This document shows positions 33,416 through 41,648 of a stretch of DNA of 64,000 bases, one piece after another (within the stretch, counting starts at the first letter, position 1; every line of letters starts with the position of its first letter). The notes beneath the pieces are model-generated. The model made no database searches and was not told where the DNA came from. It was given only the letters and a program-made list of their open reading frames with translations. Both the position numbers and the translations under genes were made by a program. This DNA comes from Lacibacter sp. H375 (GTDB lineage Bacteria; Bacteroidota; Bacteroidia; Chitinophagales; Chitinophagaceae): assembly GCF_037892425.1 (NCBI RefSeq), contig NZ_JBBKTT010000001.1:4745143-4809142 (forward strand). Direction: 5' to 3'.

Positions 33416-33991
33416 TTAAAGTGTTATCTCAATTTTGTTTGCATGGTTCATGGTGCGTTCAATCCCGGTGAGTACAAAGCTTTCAATTACTTCTAAGGTT
33501 GCTTCGATCTTCTTTTTTACAATGGGCATTTCAGCATCACTCCATTTACCCAAAACAAAATCAACCTGCTTCCCTTTCGGATAATCGTTTCCAATACCAA
33601 ACCTCAGCCGAGGGTAGGCTGTTGTTTGTAATGTTTCCTGGATACTCTTGAGGCCATTATGGCCTGCATCGCTCCCACCTGGTCTTAACCTTATCTTATT
33701 TAATGGCAGCGCCAGTTCATCAACAATCACCAGCACATGCTCAACAGCAATTTTTTCTTTATCCATCCAATACTTAACGGCCTTGCCGCTTAAATTCATA
33801 TAAGTAGATGGCTCAATGCATACCAAGTTTTTTCCTTTCAGTTTTATTTCAGCAACTGCTGCCAGCCGATCTACTTTAAATGTTGCATTATGTTTTGAAG
33901 CCAATGCCTCCACCACATCAAAACCTATGTTATGACGGGTGTGCGCATACTCGGCACCGATATTTCCTAAACCAACGATCAAAAATTTCAT
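33416..33991 (-). CDS. pth: Aminoacyl-tRNA hydrolase (peptidyl-tRNA hydrolase)
   Basis: The 191-residue protein matches Pth: VGLGNIGAEYAHTRHNIGFD with catalytic His20, PSTYMNLSGKAV, LVIVDELALPLNKIRLR, and GGSDAGHNGLKSI. It releases tRNA from stalled peptidyl-tRNAs. It follows rplY and prs on the same strand, a conserved neighbourhood in many bacteria; a strong terminator after rplY suggests partly independent transcription. Confidence 0.96.
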   Translation of the reverse strand: MKFLIVGLGNIGAEYAHTRHNIGFDVVEALASKHNATFKVDRLAAVAEIKLKGKNLVCIEPSTYMNLSGKAVKYWMDKEKIAVEHVLVIVDELALPLNKIRLRPGGSDAGHNGLKSIQETLQTTAYPRLRFGIGNDYPKGKQVDFVLGKWSDAEMPIVKKKIEATLEVIESFVLTGIERTMNHANKIEITL

Positions 33992-34105
33992 GTATTCACT
34001 TTAATTGATTTTGGCCACATAGCATGTCCATAATCGTTTTCGGTTTGTATGTTTAGTTTATGGCATTTCGTGTTCGCAAATATCAATAAAGTTCACTTTA
34101 CTAAA

Positions 34106-34134
34106 ACAAAAATCCCCCTCGTAAAAGGGGGATT
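34106..34134 (-). terminator. Terminator of rplY
   Basis: AATCCCCCT with AGGGGGATT around a six-base loop; the minus strand continues into TTTTG. Confidence 0.85.
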
Positions 34135-34154
34135 CTATAGTTAACAACTTGCTC

Positions 34155-34733
34155 TTATTTTTTAGGAGCAGCTGCTTCTTCCTGTTTCAACTGACGTGTT
34201 AACACGATAGATGCAATAGGAATACGTGGAGAGTTCAATACTTCCATGTTATCTGCTTTTACATCTTCAACACGGATGTTACCATTCAATTCAAGCGGAG
34301 TAAGATCCACTTCAATAGCTTCCTTCAAATACTTCGGATAAGCTTTGATCTTAAGTGATTTGATTTTGGTAATTAATTTACCGCCATCTTTCACACCTTT
34401 CGCAGCACCAGTAAATTTCAAAGGAATAGTAGCAATAACTTTTTTGTCGTCTACCAATTCTAGCAAATCAACGTGTGCTAATTTGTCGCTCACTTTGTCA
34501 AACTGCAGATCTTTCAGAATAGTTCTGTAGCTCTTGCCATCAATGTTTATTTCAGCAACCTGGAAATCGGGAGTGTAAACCAAAGTTTTAAATGCTTTGG
34601 CAGGAGCGTAGAAATTAATTTCTTCAGAGCCTCCATAAATTACACCAGGCACCATTTCCTGAGAGCGAAGTTGACGGGCGGCTTTCTTCCCGTTTTCGGT
34701 CCTCAAGTGACCCTCGATAGTAATTGTCTTCAT
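34155..34733 (-). CDS. rplY: 50S ribosomal protein L25 (CTC form)
   Basis: The 192-residue protein has the L25 fold at the N-terminus (GKKAARQLRSQEMVPGVIYGG) and the longer C-terminal TL5/CTC domain (IPLKFTGAAKGVKDGGKL, then YLKEAIEVDLTPLELNG), ending in a lysine-rich tail. It binds 5S rRNA. The two-domain form is the general-stress CTC type. It lies between prs and pth on the same strand. Confidence 0.95.
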   Translation of the reverse strand: MKTITIEGHLRTENGKKAARQLRSQEMVPGVIYGGSEEINFYAPAKAFKTLVYTPDFQVAEINIDGKSYRTILKDLQFDKVSDKLAHVDLLELVDDKKVIATIPLKFTGAAKGVKDGGKLITKIKSLKIKAYPKYLKEAIEVDLTPLELNGNIRVEDVKADNMEVLNSPRIPIASIVLTRQLKQEEAAAPKK

Positions 34734-34768
34734 TGTTTATCTAATTTAAAAAATTACGTTTTTGTGGT

Positions 34769-35719
34769 TTACTTATCCCTGCGTTGTGCATGCATAAATA
34801 AACTGGTGATACTCTTGTTTTCAAAAGCGTTGCGAAGTGCCACGCCAAATAATTCGGCCACACTCAACACCTTGATCTTTTTACTCTCTTTTTGGAGTGG
34901 GATCGTATCACAAACCACCAACTCTTCTAATACACTGTTCTCAATGTTTTCGTAAGCTTTGCCACTCAACACCGGATGTGTAATAAGTGCTCTTACACTT
35001 CTTGCACCTTTTTCTTTTAAAAGAGCTGCTGCTTTTGCCAGCGTTCCTCCCGTGTCACAGATATCATCGATCAATACCACGTCTCTGTCTGTAACATCAC
35101 CAATTACCACCATGCTTGCTATCTCATTTGCACGCTTGCGATGTTTGTCGCAAATCACCATTTCGGCTTCAAAATAGCTGGCCACTTCCCTTATCCTGTT
35201 GGCACTTCCTACGTCGGGGGCCGCAAAGGTAAGGTTTTCGAGCTTCAAACTCTCAATATAAGGGATAAAAATAGACGATGATTCCAGGTGATCAACAGGT
35301 ATATCAAAATACCCCTGGATCTGTGCTGCGTGAAGATCCATGGTTATGACCCTGTCGGCGCCGGCCGCTTCTAACATGTTGGCAACAAGCTTGGAGCCGA
35401 TGGCTACACGAGGTTTGTCTTTTCTGTCTTGGCGGGCATAGCCGTAATAAGGAATAACCGGAATTACTTTATAGGCCGATGCTCGTTTAGCCGCATCGAT
35501 CATGAGCAATAATTCCAAAATGTTCTCAGCGGGTGAAAATGTGCTCTGCACCAGAAAAACAATATCGCCTCGTATGCTTTCCTGGAACATTGGCTGAAGT
35601 TCGCCGTCGCTGAATTTTTGTGTAAGACTTTGACCTAAAGGAATGCCGAATTTGGCTGCAATTTTCTCGGCCAGGTACTTCGATGCTGTGCCGGAAAATA
35701 TCTTGGCAGAAGGGTTCAT
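34769..35719 (-). CDS. prs: Ribose-phosphate pyrophosphokinase
   Basis: The 316-residue enzyme makes PRPP from ribose 5-phosphate and ATP. Visible motifs are FSDGELQPMFQESIRGDIVFL, YYGYARQDRK, the metal-binding VITMDLHAAQIQGYF, and the PRPP loop VVLIDDICDTGGTL. The length is normal. It starts the prs-rplY-pth group. A TATCTTCG on the minus strand at 35761-35754 is a possible -7 box. Confidence 0.97.
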   Translation of the reverse strand: MNPSAKIFSGTASKYLAEKIAAKFGIPLGQSLTQKFSDGELQPMFQESIRGDIVFLVQSTFSPAENILELLLMIDAAKRASAYKVIPVIPYYGYARQDRKDKPRVAIGSKLVANMLEAAGADRVITMDLHAAQIQGYFDIPVDHLESSSIFIPYIESLKLENLTFAAPDVGSANRIREVASYFEAEMVICDKHRKRANEIASMVVIGDVTDRDVVLIDDICDTGGTLAKAAALLKEKGARSVRALITHPVLSGKAYENIENSVLEELVVCDTIPLQKESKKIKVLSVAELFGVALRNAFENKSITSLFMHAQRRDK

Positions 35720-35811
35720 TGAACTATAGTTTGTAAAGGGGTGAAATGTGCGGCGAAGATAAGTGCTTCAATGCAACTTTGAGGGAAACAGTTGATATGG
35801 CTTTATCCACA

Positions 35812-35838
35812 TAAAAAAGTCCCGCTTGTGACGGGACT
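35812..35838 (-). terminator. Terminator following the structured element near 35.85 kb
   Basis: On the minus strand AGTCCCG, a seven-base loop, CGGGACT and six T. Confidence 0.85.
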
Positions 35839-35841
35839 CGT

Positions 35842-35883
35842 GGGCGGTTGTCCAACTTTTGAAAAATTTTAAAAGCTCCGCCC
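35842..35883 (-). ncRNA. Structured element, possible small RNA ending in the terminator at 35812
   Basis: On the minus strand GGGCGG pairs with CCGCCC, and between them AGCTTTT pairs with AAAAGTT through one G-U pair. The same inner pairing on the plus strand would have an A-C mismatch, so the minus strand is favoured. A strong terminator follows directly. It could be a small RNA or the 3' untranslated region of the small gene at 35916. Confidence 0.4.
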
Positions 35884-35915
35884 GGTTTCTTTTGCTACAG
35901 TTTATAACAATAGCG

Positions 35916-36125
35916 TTAATTAATTTGTGCCAATGTAATCAGCTTCTGTTCCTTATCAGTTGCAGGTTTCGTTTCTGCCTGTTGCTGCAGATTGTTACCA
36001 GATTTTACTACCTGCACCCCCATCGACATAACGAAGATGGCAGAAAATAAAAGGTTACCCACAATGATAAAAAGGATAAGAGATGACCGCAATTGGGTTC
36101 CAGATGATTTAGGGTCGAGGTGCAT
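35916..36125 (-). CDS. Possible small single-pass membrane protein (69 aa)
   Basis: The frame encodes 69 residues with one clear membrane helix (LILFIIVGNLLFSAIFVMSM) between a polar N-terminus and a Gln/Lys-rich tail. It diverges from radC and is followed by the structured element and terminator at 35812-35883, which suggests a real transcript. No family is recognised, and the start codon lies close to the radC promoter region, so doubt remains. Confidence 0.45.
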   Translation of the reverse strand: MHLDPKSSGTQLRSSLILFIIVGNLLFSAIFVMSMGVQVVKSGNNLQQQAETKPATDKEQKLITLAQIN

Positions 36126-36182
36126 ACAATAATGGTTTATTCGGATGATTGGATAAGTGAATTTAAGATGTTAAATTGGAAC

Positions 36183-36872
36183 ATGCAAGACACCAAAACT
36201 ACCATTAAGCAATGGGCAACCGACGACAGACCCCGGGAAAAGCTCTTAATGAAGGGCGCAGATGCTCTTAGTAACTCAGAATTAATTGCCATTTTAATTG
36301 GCTCCGGCACTTCAAAAAAATCAGCAGTAGATGTGGCTAAAGAACTGCTAACCAGATCAAAAGATGACATTAATGAATTGGCTAAATTAAGCCTGAAAGA
36401 TTTGATGAAGACCAACGGCATTGGAGAGGCCAGAGCTGTAACAATAGCTGCGGCATTGGAGCTTGGACGGAGGCGACAGGCCGTAGAATCACTGAAAAAA
36501 AGCGTAAAAACAAGTGGCGATATTGCACAGTTTTTCCAGGCACAATTGAAGGATAAATTGCACGAAGTGTTTGCAGTGGCCTACCTCAACCGGGCAAATA
36601 AGATCAATCATATGGAAGTGATCAGTGAAGGTGGTATAACCGGTACTGTTGCTGACCCACGCATCATTTTAAAGAAGGCGCTGGAATATAATGCAGTGAA
36701 TATTGTTCTTTGCCATAACCATCCGAGTGGAAGTTTAAAACCAAGCCGGGCCGATGAAATGTTGACTAAGAAAATTAAAGATGCTGCGGTGATACTGGAC
36801 ATGAATGTGATCGATCACATCATTGTGAGTGAAGATGGATATTTCAGTTTTGCAGATGAAGGCATATTGTAA
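36183..36872 (+). CDS. radC: RadC family JAB-domain protein
   Basis: The 229-residue protein has an N-terminal helix-hairpin-helix region (REKLLMKGADALSNSEL, LMKTNGIGEARAVTI) and a C-terminal MPN/JAB metalloprotease-like domain with the metal motif HNHPSGSLKPSRAD. Despite its name, a DNA-repair role is doubtful; the biochemical role is unsettled. The start at 36183 (MQDTK) gives the usual length; in-frame ATGs at 36132 and 36168 exist. Confidence 0.92.
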   Translation: MQDTKTTIKQWATDDRPREKLLMKGADALSNSELIAILIGSGTSKKSAVDVAKELLTRSKDDINELAKLSLKDLMKTNGIGEARAVTIAAALELGRRRQAVESLKKSVKTSGDIAQFFQAQLKDKLHEVFAVAYLNRANKINHMEVISEGGITGTVADPRIILKKALEYNAVNIVLCHNHPSGSLKPSRADEMLTKKIKDAAVILDMNVIDHIIVSEDGYFSFADEGIL

Positions 36873-36888
36873 TATCATTATAAAAAGA

Positions 36889-36913
36889 AAGCCTGTCTTC
36901 GCAAGACAGGCTT
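36889..36913. terminator. Bidirectional terminator between radC and ssb
   Basis: A perfect 11-pair stem, AAGCCTGTCTT with AAGACAGGCTT, around a three-base loop. Confidence 0.8.
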
Positions 36914-36935
36914 CTGTATAAATGAACCTCTGAGA

Positions 36936-37364
36936 TTAAAACGGAAGATCGTCTGAATCGCCACCAATTGGAGCTTCATTCATTGGTGCTGAAGGTGCAC
37001 TGTATCCACCGCCCTGTGGTTGATAGCCACCACCAGAACCTTCACTTACACGGCTTCCCAATAATTGAATGCTGAGCACACGCAATGATAATGATGCGCC
37101 GCTTTTTCCATCCTGTGTTTGATATGTGCGCACTTCAGGTGCACCTTCAACATATACCTGTGTTCCTTTCTTCAAATAAGGGGCAATACCTGTACGATCG
37201 CTCCAGTAAGCACAATCAACCCAAATGGTTTTTTCACGCTGAGCGCCGGTACTGTCTTTGTATTTTTCTGTGTGAGCAACGGTGAAGTTCATCACATTCT
37301 TTCCATTCACTGTGTTTGATACACAATCCTTTCCCAGATTTCCGATTACCTGTAACTTGATCAT
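36936..37364 (-). CDS. ssb: Single-stranded DNA-binding protein
   Basis: The 142-residue protein has the OB-fold of SSB (IKLQVIGNLGKDCVSN, WVDCAYWSDRTGIAPYLKKGTQVYVEG-type core), a Gly/Gln-rich linker and the acidic C-terminal tip DSDDLPF that docks repair and replication partners. The ATG at 37364 (MIKLQV) is chosen; longer frames upstream run through the promoter. Confidence 0.95.
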   Translation of the reverse strand: MIKLQVIGNLGKDCVSNTVNGKNVMNFTVAHTEKYKDSTGAQREKTIWVDCAYWSDRTGIAPYLKKGTQVYVEGAPEVRTYQTQDGKSGASLSLRVLSIQLLGSRVSEGSGGGYQPQGGGYSAPSAPMNEAPIGGDSDDLPF

Positions 37365-37530
37365 AATGTAATTTTTAGTACTGAATAAATTATTGTAGAG
37401 CGGGCAAAGTAGGAATTTTTTTAGGATAAGTGAAAACATGTGTTGAGATTTTCCCAACACATCAGCACACACAGATCTTACCCATAACACAGCTCAACTT
37501 TCAGTATCCTTTAAAACCGGGCTTTTCCCG

Positions 37531-37538
37531 TAATTTTG
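37531..37538 (+). promoter_or_regulatory. Putative -7 box of mnmA
   Basis: TAATTTTG fits TAnnTTTG exactly, 44 bases before the ATG at 37582. Confidence 0.5.
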
Positions 37539-37581
37539 CATCTTGCTTTTTTTTAAAGCAGTAACAGAAATTAATTTGATC

Positions 37582-38697
37582 ATGAGCCGTAAAGGAAAAG
37601 TTTTAGTAGCAATGAGTGGCGGTATTGACAGTACCGTTACGGCTCTCATGTTACATCATGAGGGTTATGAAGTGGTGGGTATTACCATGAAAACATGGGA
37701 TTATGCCAGTAGCGGAACAGGTACCAAAGGAAAGAAGGAAACCGGCTGTTGCAACCTCGATAGTTTTAATGATGCACGGGCAGCTGCAGTGCAGCATGGC
37801 TTCCCACATTATATTTTAGATATACGTGAAGAGTTTGGTGATTTTGTGATCGAGAATTTTGTGGATGAATACCTGAATGGCCGCACACCCAACCCCTGTG
37901 TGTTGTGCAATACACATATCAAGTGGCGGGCACTCCTGAAAAGAGCTGACGCCATGAACTGTGATTTTATTGCAACCGGGCATTATGCAAAAGTGCATCA
38001 ACATGATAATGGCCGTTACTTCATCAGCAAAGGTGTGGATGAAACAAAAGATCAGAGTTATGTATTATGGGGGTTACAACAGGATCTGCTGCAACGCACT
38101 CTGCTTCCGTTAGGTGGTTATCGTAAAACAGAGATCAGGCAAATGGCCCTGGACTATGGCTATCCTGAACTGGCGAAAAAAGCAGAGAGCTACGAGATAT
38201 GTTTTGTGCCCGATAATGATTACCGTGGCTTTTTAAAACGCCGTGTAGATGGACTGGAAGAAAGAGTGAATGGCGGAAATTTTGTTGATAAAAGCGGTAA
38301 GGTACTGGGGCAGCACAAAGGATATCCGTTCTATACCATTGGTCAACGCAAAGGATTGGATATTACATTTGGGAAGCCCGTGTTTGTAACCGAGATCCTT
38401 CCGGAAACCAACACCGTTGTTTTAGGTGATGAGGAAGATCTCAACAAACAGGAAATGCAGGTGGGCAAGATCAATTTGCTGAAATATGATACCATTACTC
38501 CCGGCATGGAAGCCATTACCAAGATCCGATATAAGGATAAAGGCACGCTATCAAACCTTTACCCAAATGCTGATGGCACTGTTAACGTTCAGTTTTATGA
38601 GGAGGCTAAAGGCATTGCACCCGGCCAAAGTGCTGTGTTTTATGAAGGCGATGAGGTAATTGGTGGAGGCATTATTATGCGGAAACCCATCATTTAA
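37582..38697 (+). CDS. mnmA: tRNA 2-thiouridine(34) synthase MnmA
   Basis: The 371-residue enzyme puts sulfur on U34 of Lys, Glu and Gln tRNAs. It has the PP-loop VAMSGGIDST, the first catalytic cysteine in TPNPCVLCN, the tRNA-binding ATGHYAKV and DQSYVLWGL regions, the second cysteine in ESYEICFVPD, and GQRKGLDI near the start of the C-terminal domain. The ATG at 37582 fits the family start better than the in-frame codon at 37543. Confidence 0.97.
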   Translation: MSRKGKVLVAMSGGIDSTVTALMLHHEGYEVVGITMKTWDYASSGTGTKGKKETGCCNLDSFNDARAAAVQHGFPHYILDIREEFGDFVIENFVDEYLNGRTPNPCVLCNTHIKWRALLKRADAMNCDFIATGHYAKVHQHDNGRYFISKGVDETKDQSYVLWGLQQDLLQRTLLPLGGYRKTEIRQMALDYGYPELAKKAESYEICFVPDNDYRGFLKRRVDGLEERVNGGNFVDKSGKVLGQHKGYPFYTIGQRKGLDITFGKPVFVTEILPETNTVVLGDEEDLNKQEMQVGKINLLKYDTITPGMEAITKIRYKDKGTLSNLYPNADGTVNVQFYEEAKGIAPGQSAVFYEGDEVIGGGIIMRKPII

Positions 38698-38725
38698 AAC
38701 AATGATTTCAAAACATATACGTTAT

Positions 38726-38750
38726 AAGGTACGCTTTGCGTGCCTTTTTT
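38726..38750 (+). terminator. Terminator of mnmA
   Basis: AAGGTACGC with GCGTGCCTT (one G-U pair) around TTT, followed by T residues. Confidence 0.75.
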
Positions 38751-38821
38751 ATGCAGCATTGATCCGTGATTTTGACTCTTAAGAGCATGCGAAACCCGAA
38801 ATCATTAACTAACTTTAATTT

Positions 38822-39634
38822 ATGAAATTCAAAGGAATTCCTGCCGTCCTCTTACGTAAAACAGCCTTGCTTTCCTGCTGCCTTTTTTTCCTGTTGAGTA
38901 GCTGTAAACGCACCGAAACACTTGAATCGCTTACACTTGATGAACTTGTTCCACTGCAAGTTGGCAAATACATTACTTATCGATTGGACTCTTTGGTTTT
39001 TACCAATACAGGTAAAACAACGGAAATACACCGCTATCGTGTTAAGCATGCCATCGAGCGTAAAGGTGTAGATAATCAAAACCGGCCCACCTGGATAGTT
39101 ACAACCTATATCACAGATTCGTTGGGAACCGGGCCATGGGTAGCCAATGGCACTTATACTATAACACCGGTCGATAAAAAATTAGAGGTAACCGAAAATA
39201 ACTTACGTGTAATTAAACTCAACTTGCCCTCAATTGAAGGTTTTACCTGGAAAGGAAATTCATATTTGCCGAACCGCCCTTACAACCCTGAGTTCCCTAT
39301 CAGCATTGATGCAAATATGAGTTTATGGGAATTTCAATTTGAAACAGTAAACGGAAACGAAACAATTGGCGGCAATCAATTGACTGATGTAACGACTGTT
39401 TTTCACATTGATGAATCCGAAAATGTACCCATCGTTACAGATACCTCTTTTGCTTCACGTGAATTATCTGTTGAGAAGTATGCAAAAAATGTAGGCCTTG
39501 TATTTCGTGAATTTCAACTTTGGGAAAATCAACCACGCCCAAGAACAACCGGCACTCCACCAAATGTGATCACCACGTATGATCCCGTGCGTATTGGCTT
39601 TGGTGTAAAGATGTGGATGATCGATAAGAACTAA
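38822..39634 (+). CDS. Hypothetical lipoprotein
   Basis: The 270-residue protein has a lipoprotein signal (CLFFLLSSCKR, Cys near residue 29) and a beta-rich body (VGKYITYRLDSLVF, TWIVTTYITDSLG, EGFTWKGNSY). It resembles exported proteins of unknown function found widely in Bacteroidota. It lies 19 bases before a subtilisin-like protease gene on the same strand, so the two may be co-transcribed. No catalytic residues are evident. Confidence 0.8.
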   Translation: MKFKGIPAVLLRKTALLSCCLFFLLSSCKRTETLESLTLDELVPLQVGKYITYRLDSLVFTNTGKTTEIHRYRVKHAIERKGVDNQNRPTWIVTTYITDSLGTGPWVANGTYTITPVDKKLEVTENNLRVIKLNLPSIEGFTWKGNSYLPNRPYNPEFPISIDANMSLWEFQFETVNGNETIGGNQLTDVTTVFHIDESENVPIVTDTSFASRELSVEKYAKNVGLVFREFQLWENQPRPRTTGTPPNVITTYDPVRIGFGVKMWMIDKN

Positions 39635-39653
39635 ATTTCAGTCTTAAAAATTC

Positions 39654-41645
39654 ATGAAAAGCACATGTTATTTGTTGGTCGTTTTTTTCATACTGTTTAC
39701 AGCAGTTGAAAGTAACGGTCAGCGAACCAAGCATGTTATTTTTCTTACTGATAAAAACGAAACAACTTTCTCCCTCTCCCAGCCTTCTGCTTATTTATCT
39801 GCAAGAGCTATAGCAAGAAGAACAAAATATAGTATTGCTGTTGACAGCACAGATCTGCCTGTTGTTGAAAAATATGTTGACAGTATTCGTTTAGCAGGGA
39901 GCGTTACGATCCTTGGCCGGTTACGTTGGATGAATGCGGTGATCATTCAAACAAGTGATGCAGCCGCATTAAATAAGATCAATACATTCCCTTTTGTGAA
40001 GAAGAGAGATAGTATTGCTTACCGAAAAGTGAACGCAAGACTTATCAGCAACAAATCATACAACATCATTCCCTACTCTTTCACAAATCTACGAGTGCAA
40101 CAACCGTTTGCTGATTCATTGAATTATGGAAATACAGCTTCACAAATAAAAATCCATTACGGAGAGTTTCTGCATAACATCGGCGCACGAGGACATAACA
40201 TGCAGATCGCATTTTTAGATGGAGGATATTTCGGTTATCTCAGCAATCCATTCTTCGATAGTGTACGCATTCAAAACCGCATACTCGCCACTCGAGATTT
40301 TGTATTGAATGAAGCCAGTGTGAATGAAGATGATGCACATGGCATGGCCTGTTTTTCCATTGTCGCAGGGAATATACCGGGAAGTTATGTTGGCTCCGCT
40401 CCTAATGCATCGTTCTATTTACTACGTACAGAAGATGTAGGTAGTGAACAATTGATTGAAGAATACAACTGGGGATCAGGTGCTGAGTATGCTGACAGCG
40501 CCGGTGTTGATGTCATTTCTTCTTCAGTTGGTTACAGCACCTTTGATGACCCTGCTTATAATCATACCTATGCTGATATGAATGGTAATACAACTATTGT
40601 AAGCCGGTACGCAGATCTTGCTGCAAAAAAAGGAATGCTGGTTGTGAACAGTGCGGGCAATGAAGGTAACAAGCCATGGAAATATATTGTGGCACCTGCT
40701 GATGCCGATAGTGTATTAAGTGTTGGTGCCGTAAACAGTACAGGAATAATTGGTGGTTTCTCAAGTTTTGGACCAACCAGTGACGGACAAATAAAACCTG
40801 ATGTTGTTTCTGTGGGGCAGGGAACATTTCTTTCAACTTCAGGCGGAACAGTCGGTACCAGTAGTGGCACATCTTTTTCAGGACCAAACATGGCAGGGCT
40901 TGCAACTTGTTTGTGGCAACTGTTTCCTGAATTCAACAGTTATAAGATCATTGAAACTTTAAGAAAAAGCGCTGACCGGTATACAGCACCGCATGAACAA
41001 TATGGCTACGGTTTACCTGATATGAAAAAAGCAACAGGAATAATTTTAGCTGAACTTTCAAACATGAGTGCATCCATTACAAATTGCACGGTCAATCTGC
41101 AATGGAACAGCAAGGATATTTCAACCATGCAATACATTGTACAGCGAAAATTGCCGGGTGAATCCAGTTATAATAACATTCAAACCGTTGCAGCAAAAGG
41201 CTCAACATTCTCTGCACAGAATTATCAATACAATGATTTGGTAACTGTGGCGGGAACTATTGATTACAGGATAGTAGAAGTAATTGATACAAGTATTTCA
41301 GGTTATCGTGCTTATGCTATTGATTCTTTCTCTGTAATTGCAGGTAGTGGATGTAACACCACTAACATCAATGATCCATCCATCATCAATAAAAAAATAC
41401 AGTTGTTTCCAAATCCTGTTGCTGAAAATTCGCTTCAATTGAAATTTACAGAACAAAGCAATGGACGATTTATATTGACTGTTTATAATACTACCGGTCA
41501 ATTACTTCTAACAGAACAATACAATAAACCAAACGGAATGGTTACACATTCCTTCTCACTTAATAGCCTGGCAAAAGGCAATTACTTATTAGTTGTAATG
41601 AAAGATGGACAACGGTATGCAGTAGAGGAATTTGTGAAGCAATAA
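39654..41645 (+). CDS. Secreted S8 (subtilisin-like) serine protease with T9SS sorting domain
   Basis: The 663-residue protein has a signal peptide, a propeptide-like region (~25-170) and an S8 catalytic domain with Asp189 (IAFLDGGYFG), His229 (DDAHGMACF), the oxyanion Asn in VNSAGNEGN and catalytic Ser407 (SGTSFSGPNMAG). After a beta domain (~465-570) a C-terminal T9SS domain closes it (LFPNPVAENSLQLKF, GNYLLVVM). It should be exported and anchored or released as an extracellular protease. Its stop is only three bases from the convergent RNA methyltransferase gene. Confidence 0.93.
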   Translation: MKSTCYLLVVFFILFTAVESNGQRTKHVIFLTDKNETTFSLSQPSAYLSARAIARRTKYSIAVDSTDLPVVEKYVDSIRLAGSVTILGRLRWMNAVIIQTSDAAALNKINTFPFVKKRDSIAYRKVNARLISNKSYNIIPYSFTNLRVQQPFADSLNYGNTASQIKIHYGEFLHNIGARGHNMQIAFLDGGYFGYLSNPFFDSVRIQNRILATRDFVLNEASVNEDDAHGMACFSIVAGNIPGSYVGSAPNASFYLLRTEDVGSEQLIEEYNWGSGAEYADSAGVDVISSSVGYSTFDDPAYNHTYADMNGNTTIVSRYADLAAKKGMLVVNSAGNEGNKPWKYIVAPADADSVLSVGAVNSTGIIGGFSSFGPTSDGQIKPDVVSVGQGTFLSTSGGTVGTSSGTSFSGPNMAGLATCLWQLFPEFNSYKIIETLRKSADRYTAPHEQYGYGLPDMKKATGIILAELSNMSASITNCTVNLQWNSKDISTMQYIVQRKLPGESSYNNIQTVAAKGSTFSAQNYQYNDLVTVAGTIDYRIVEVIDTSISGYRAYAIDSFSVIAGSGCNTTNINDPSIINKKIQLFPNPVAENSLQLKFTEQSNGRFILTVYNTTGQLLLTEQYNKPNGMVTHSFSLNSLAKGNYLLVVMKDGQRYAVEEFVKQ

Positions 41646-41648
41646 CAG

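Noticed and set aside
35812..35897. tRNA gene
   Set aside because: The hairpins do not make a cloverleaf, and there is no acceptor/T-arm consensus.
40319..40330. GTGTGAAT inside the S8 protease gene
   Set aside because: It is a coding sequence without the TRTAA blocks at the fixed spacing.
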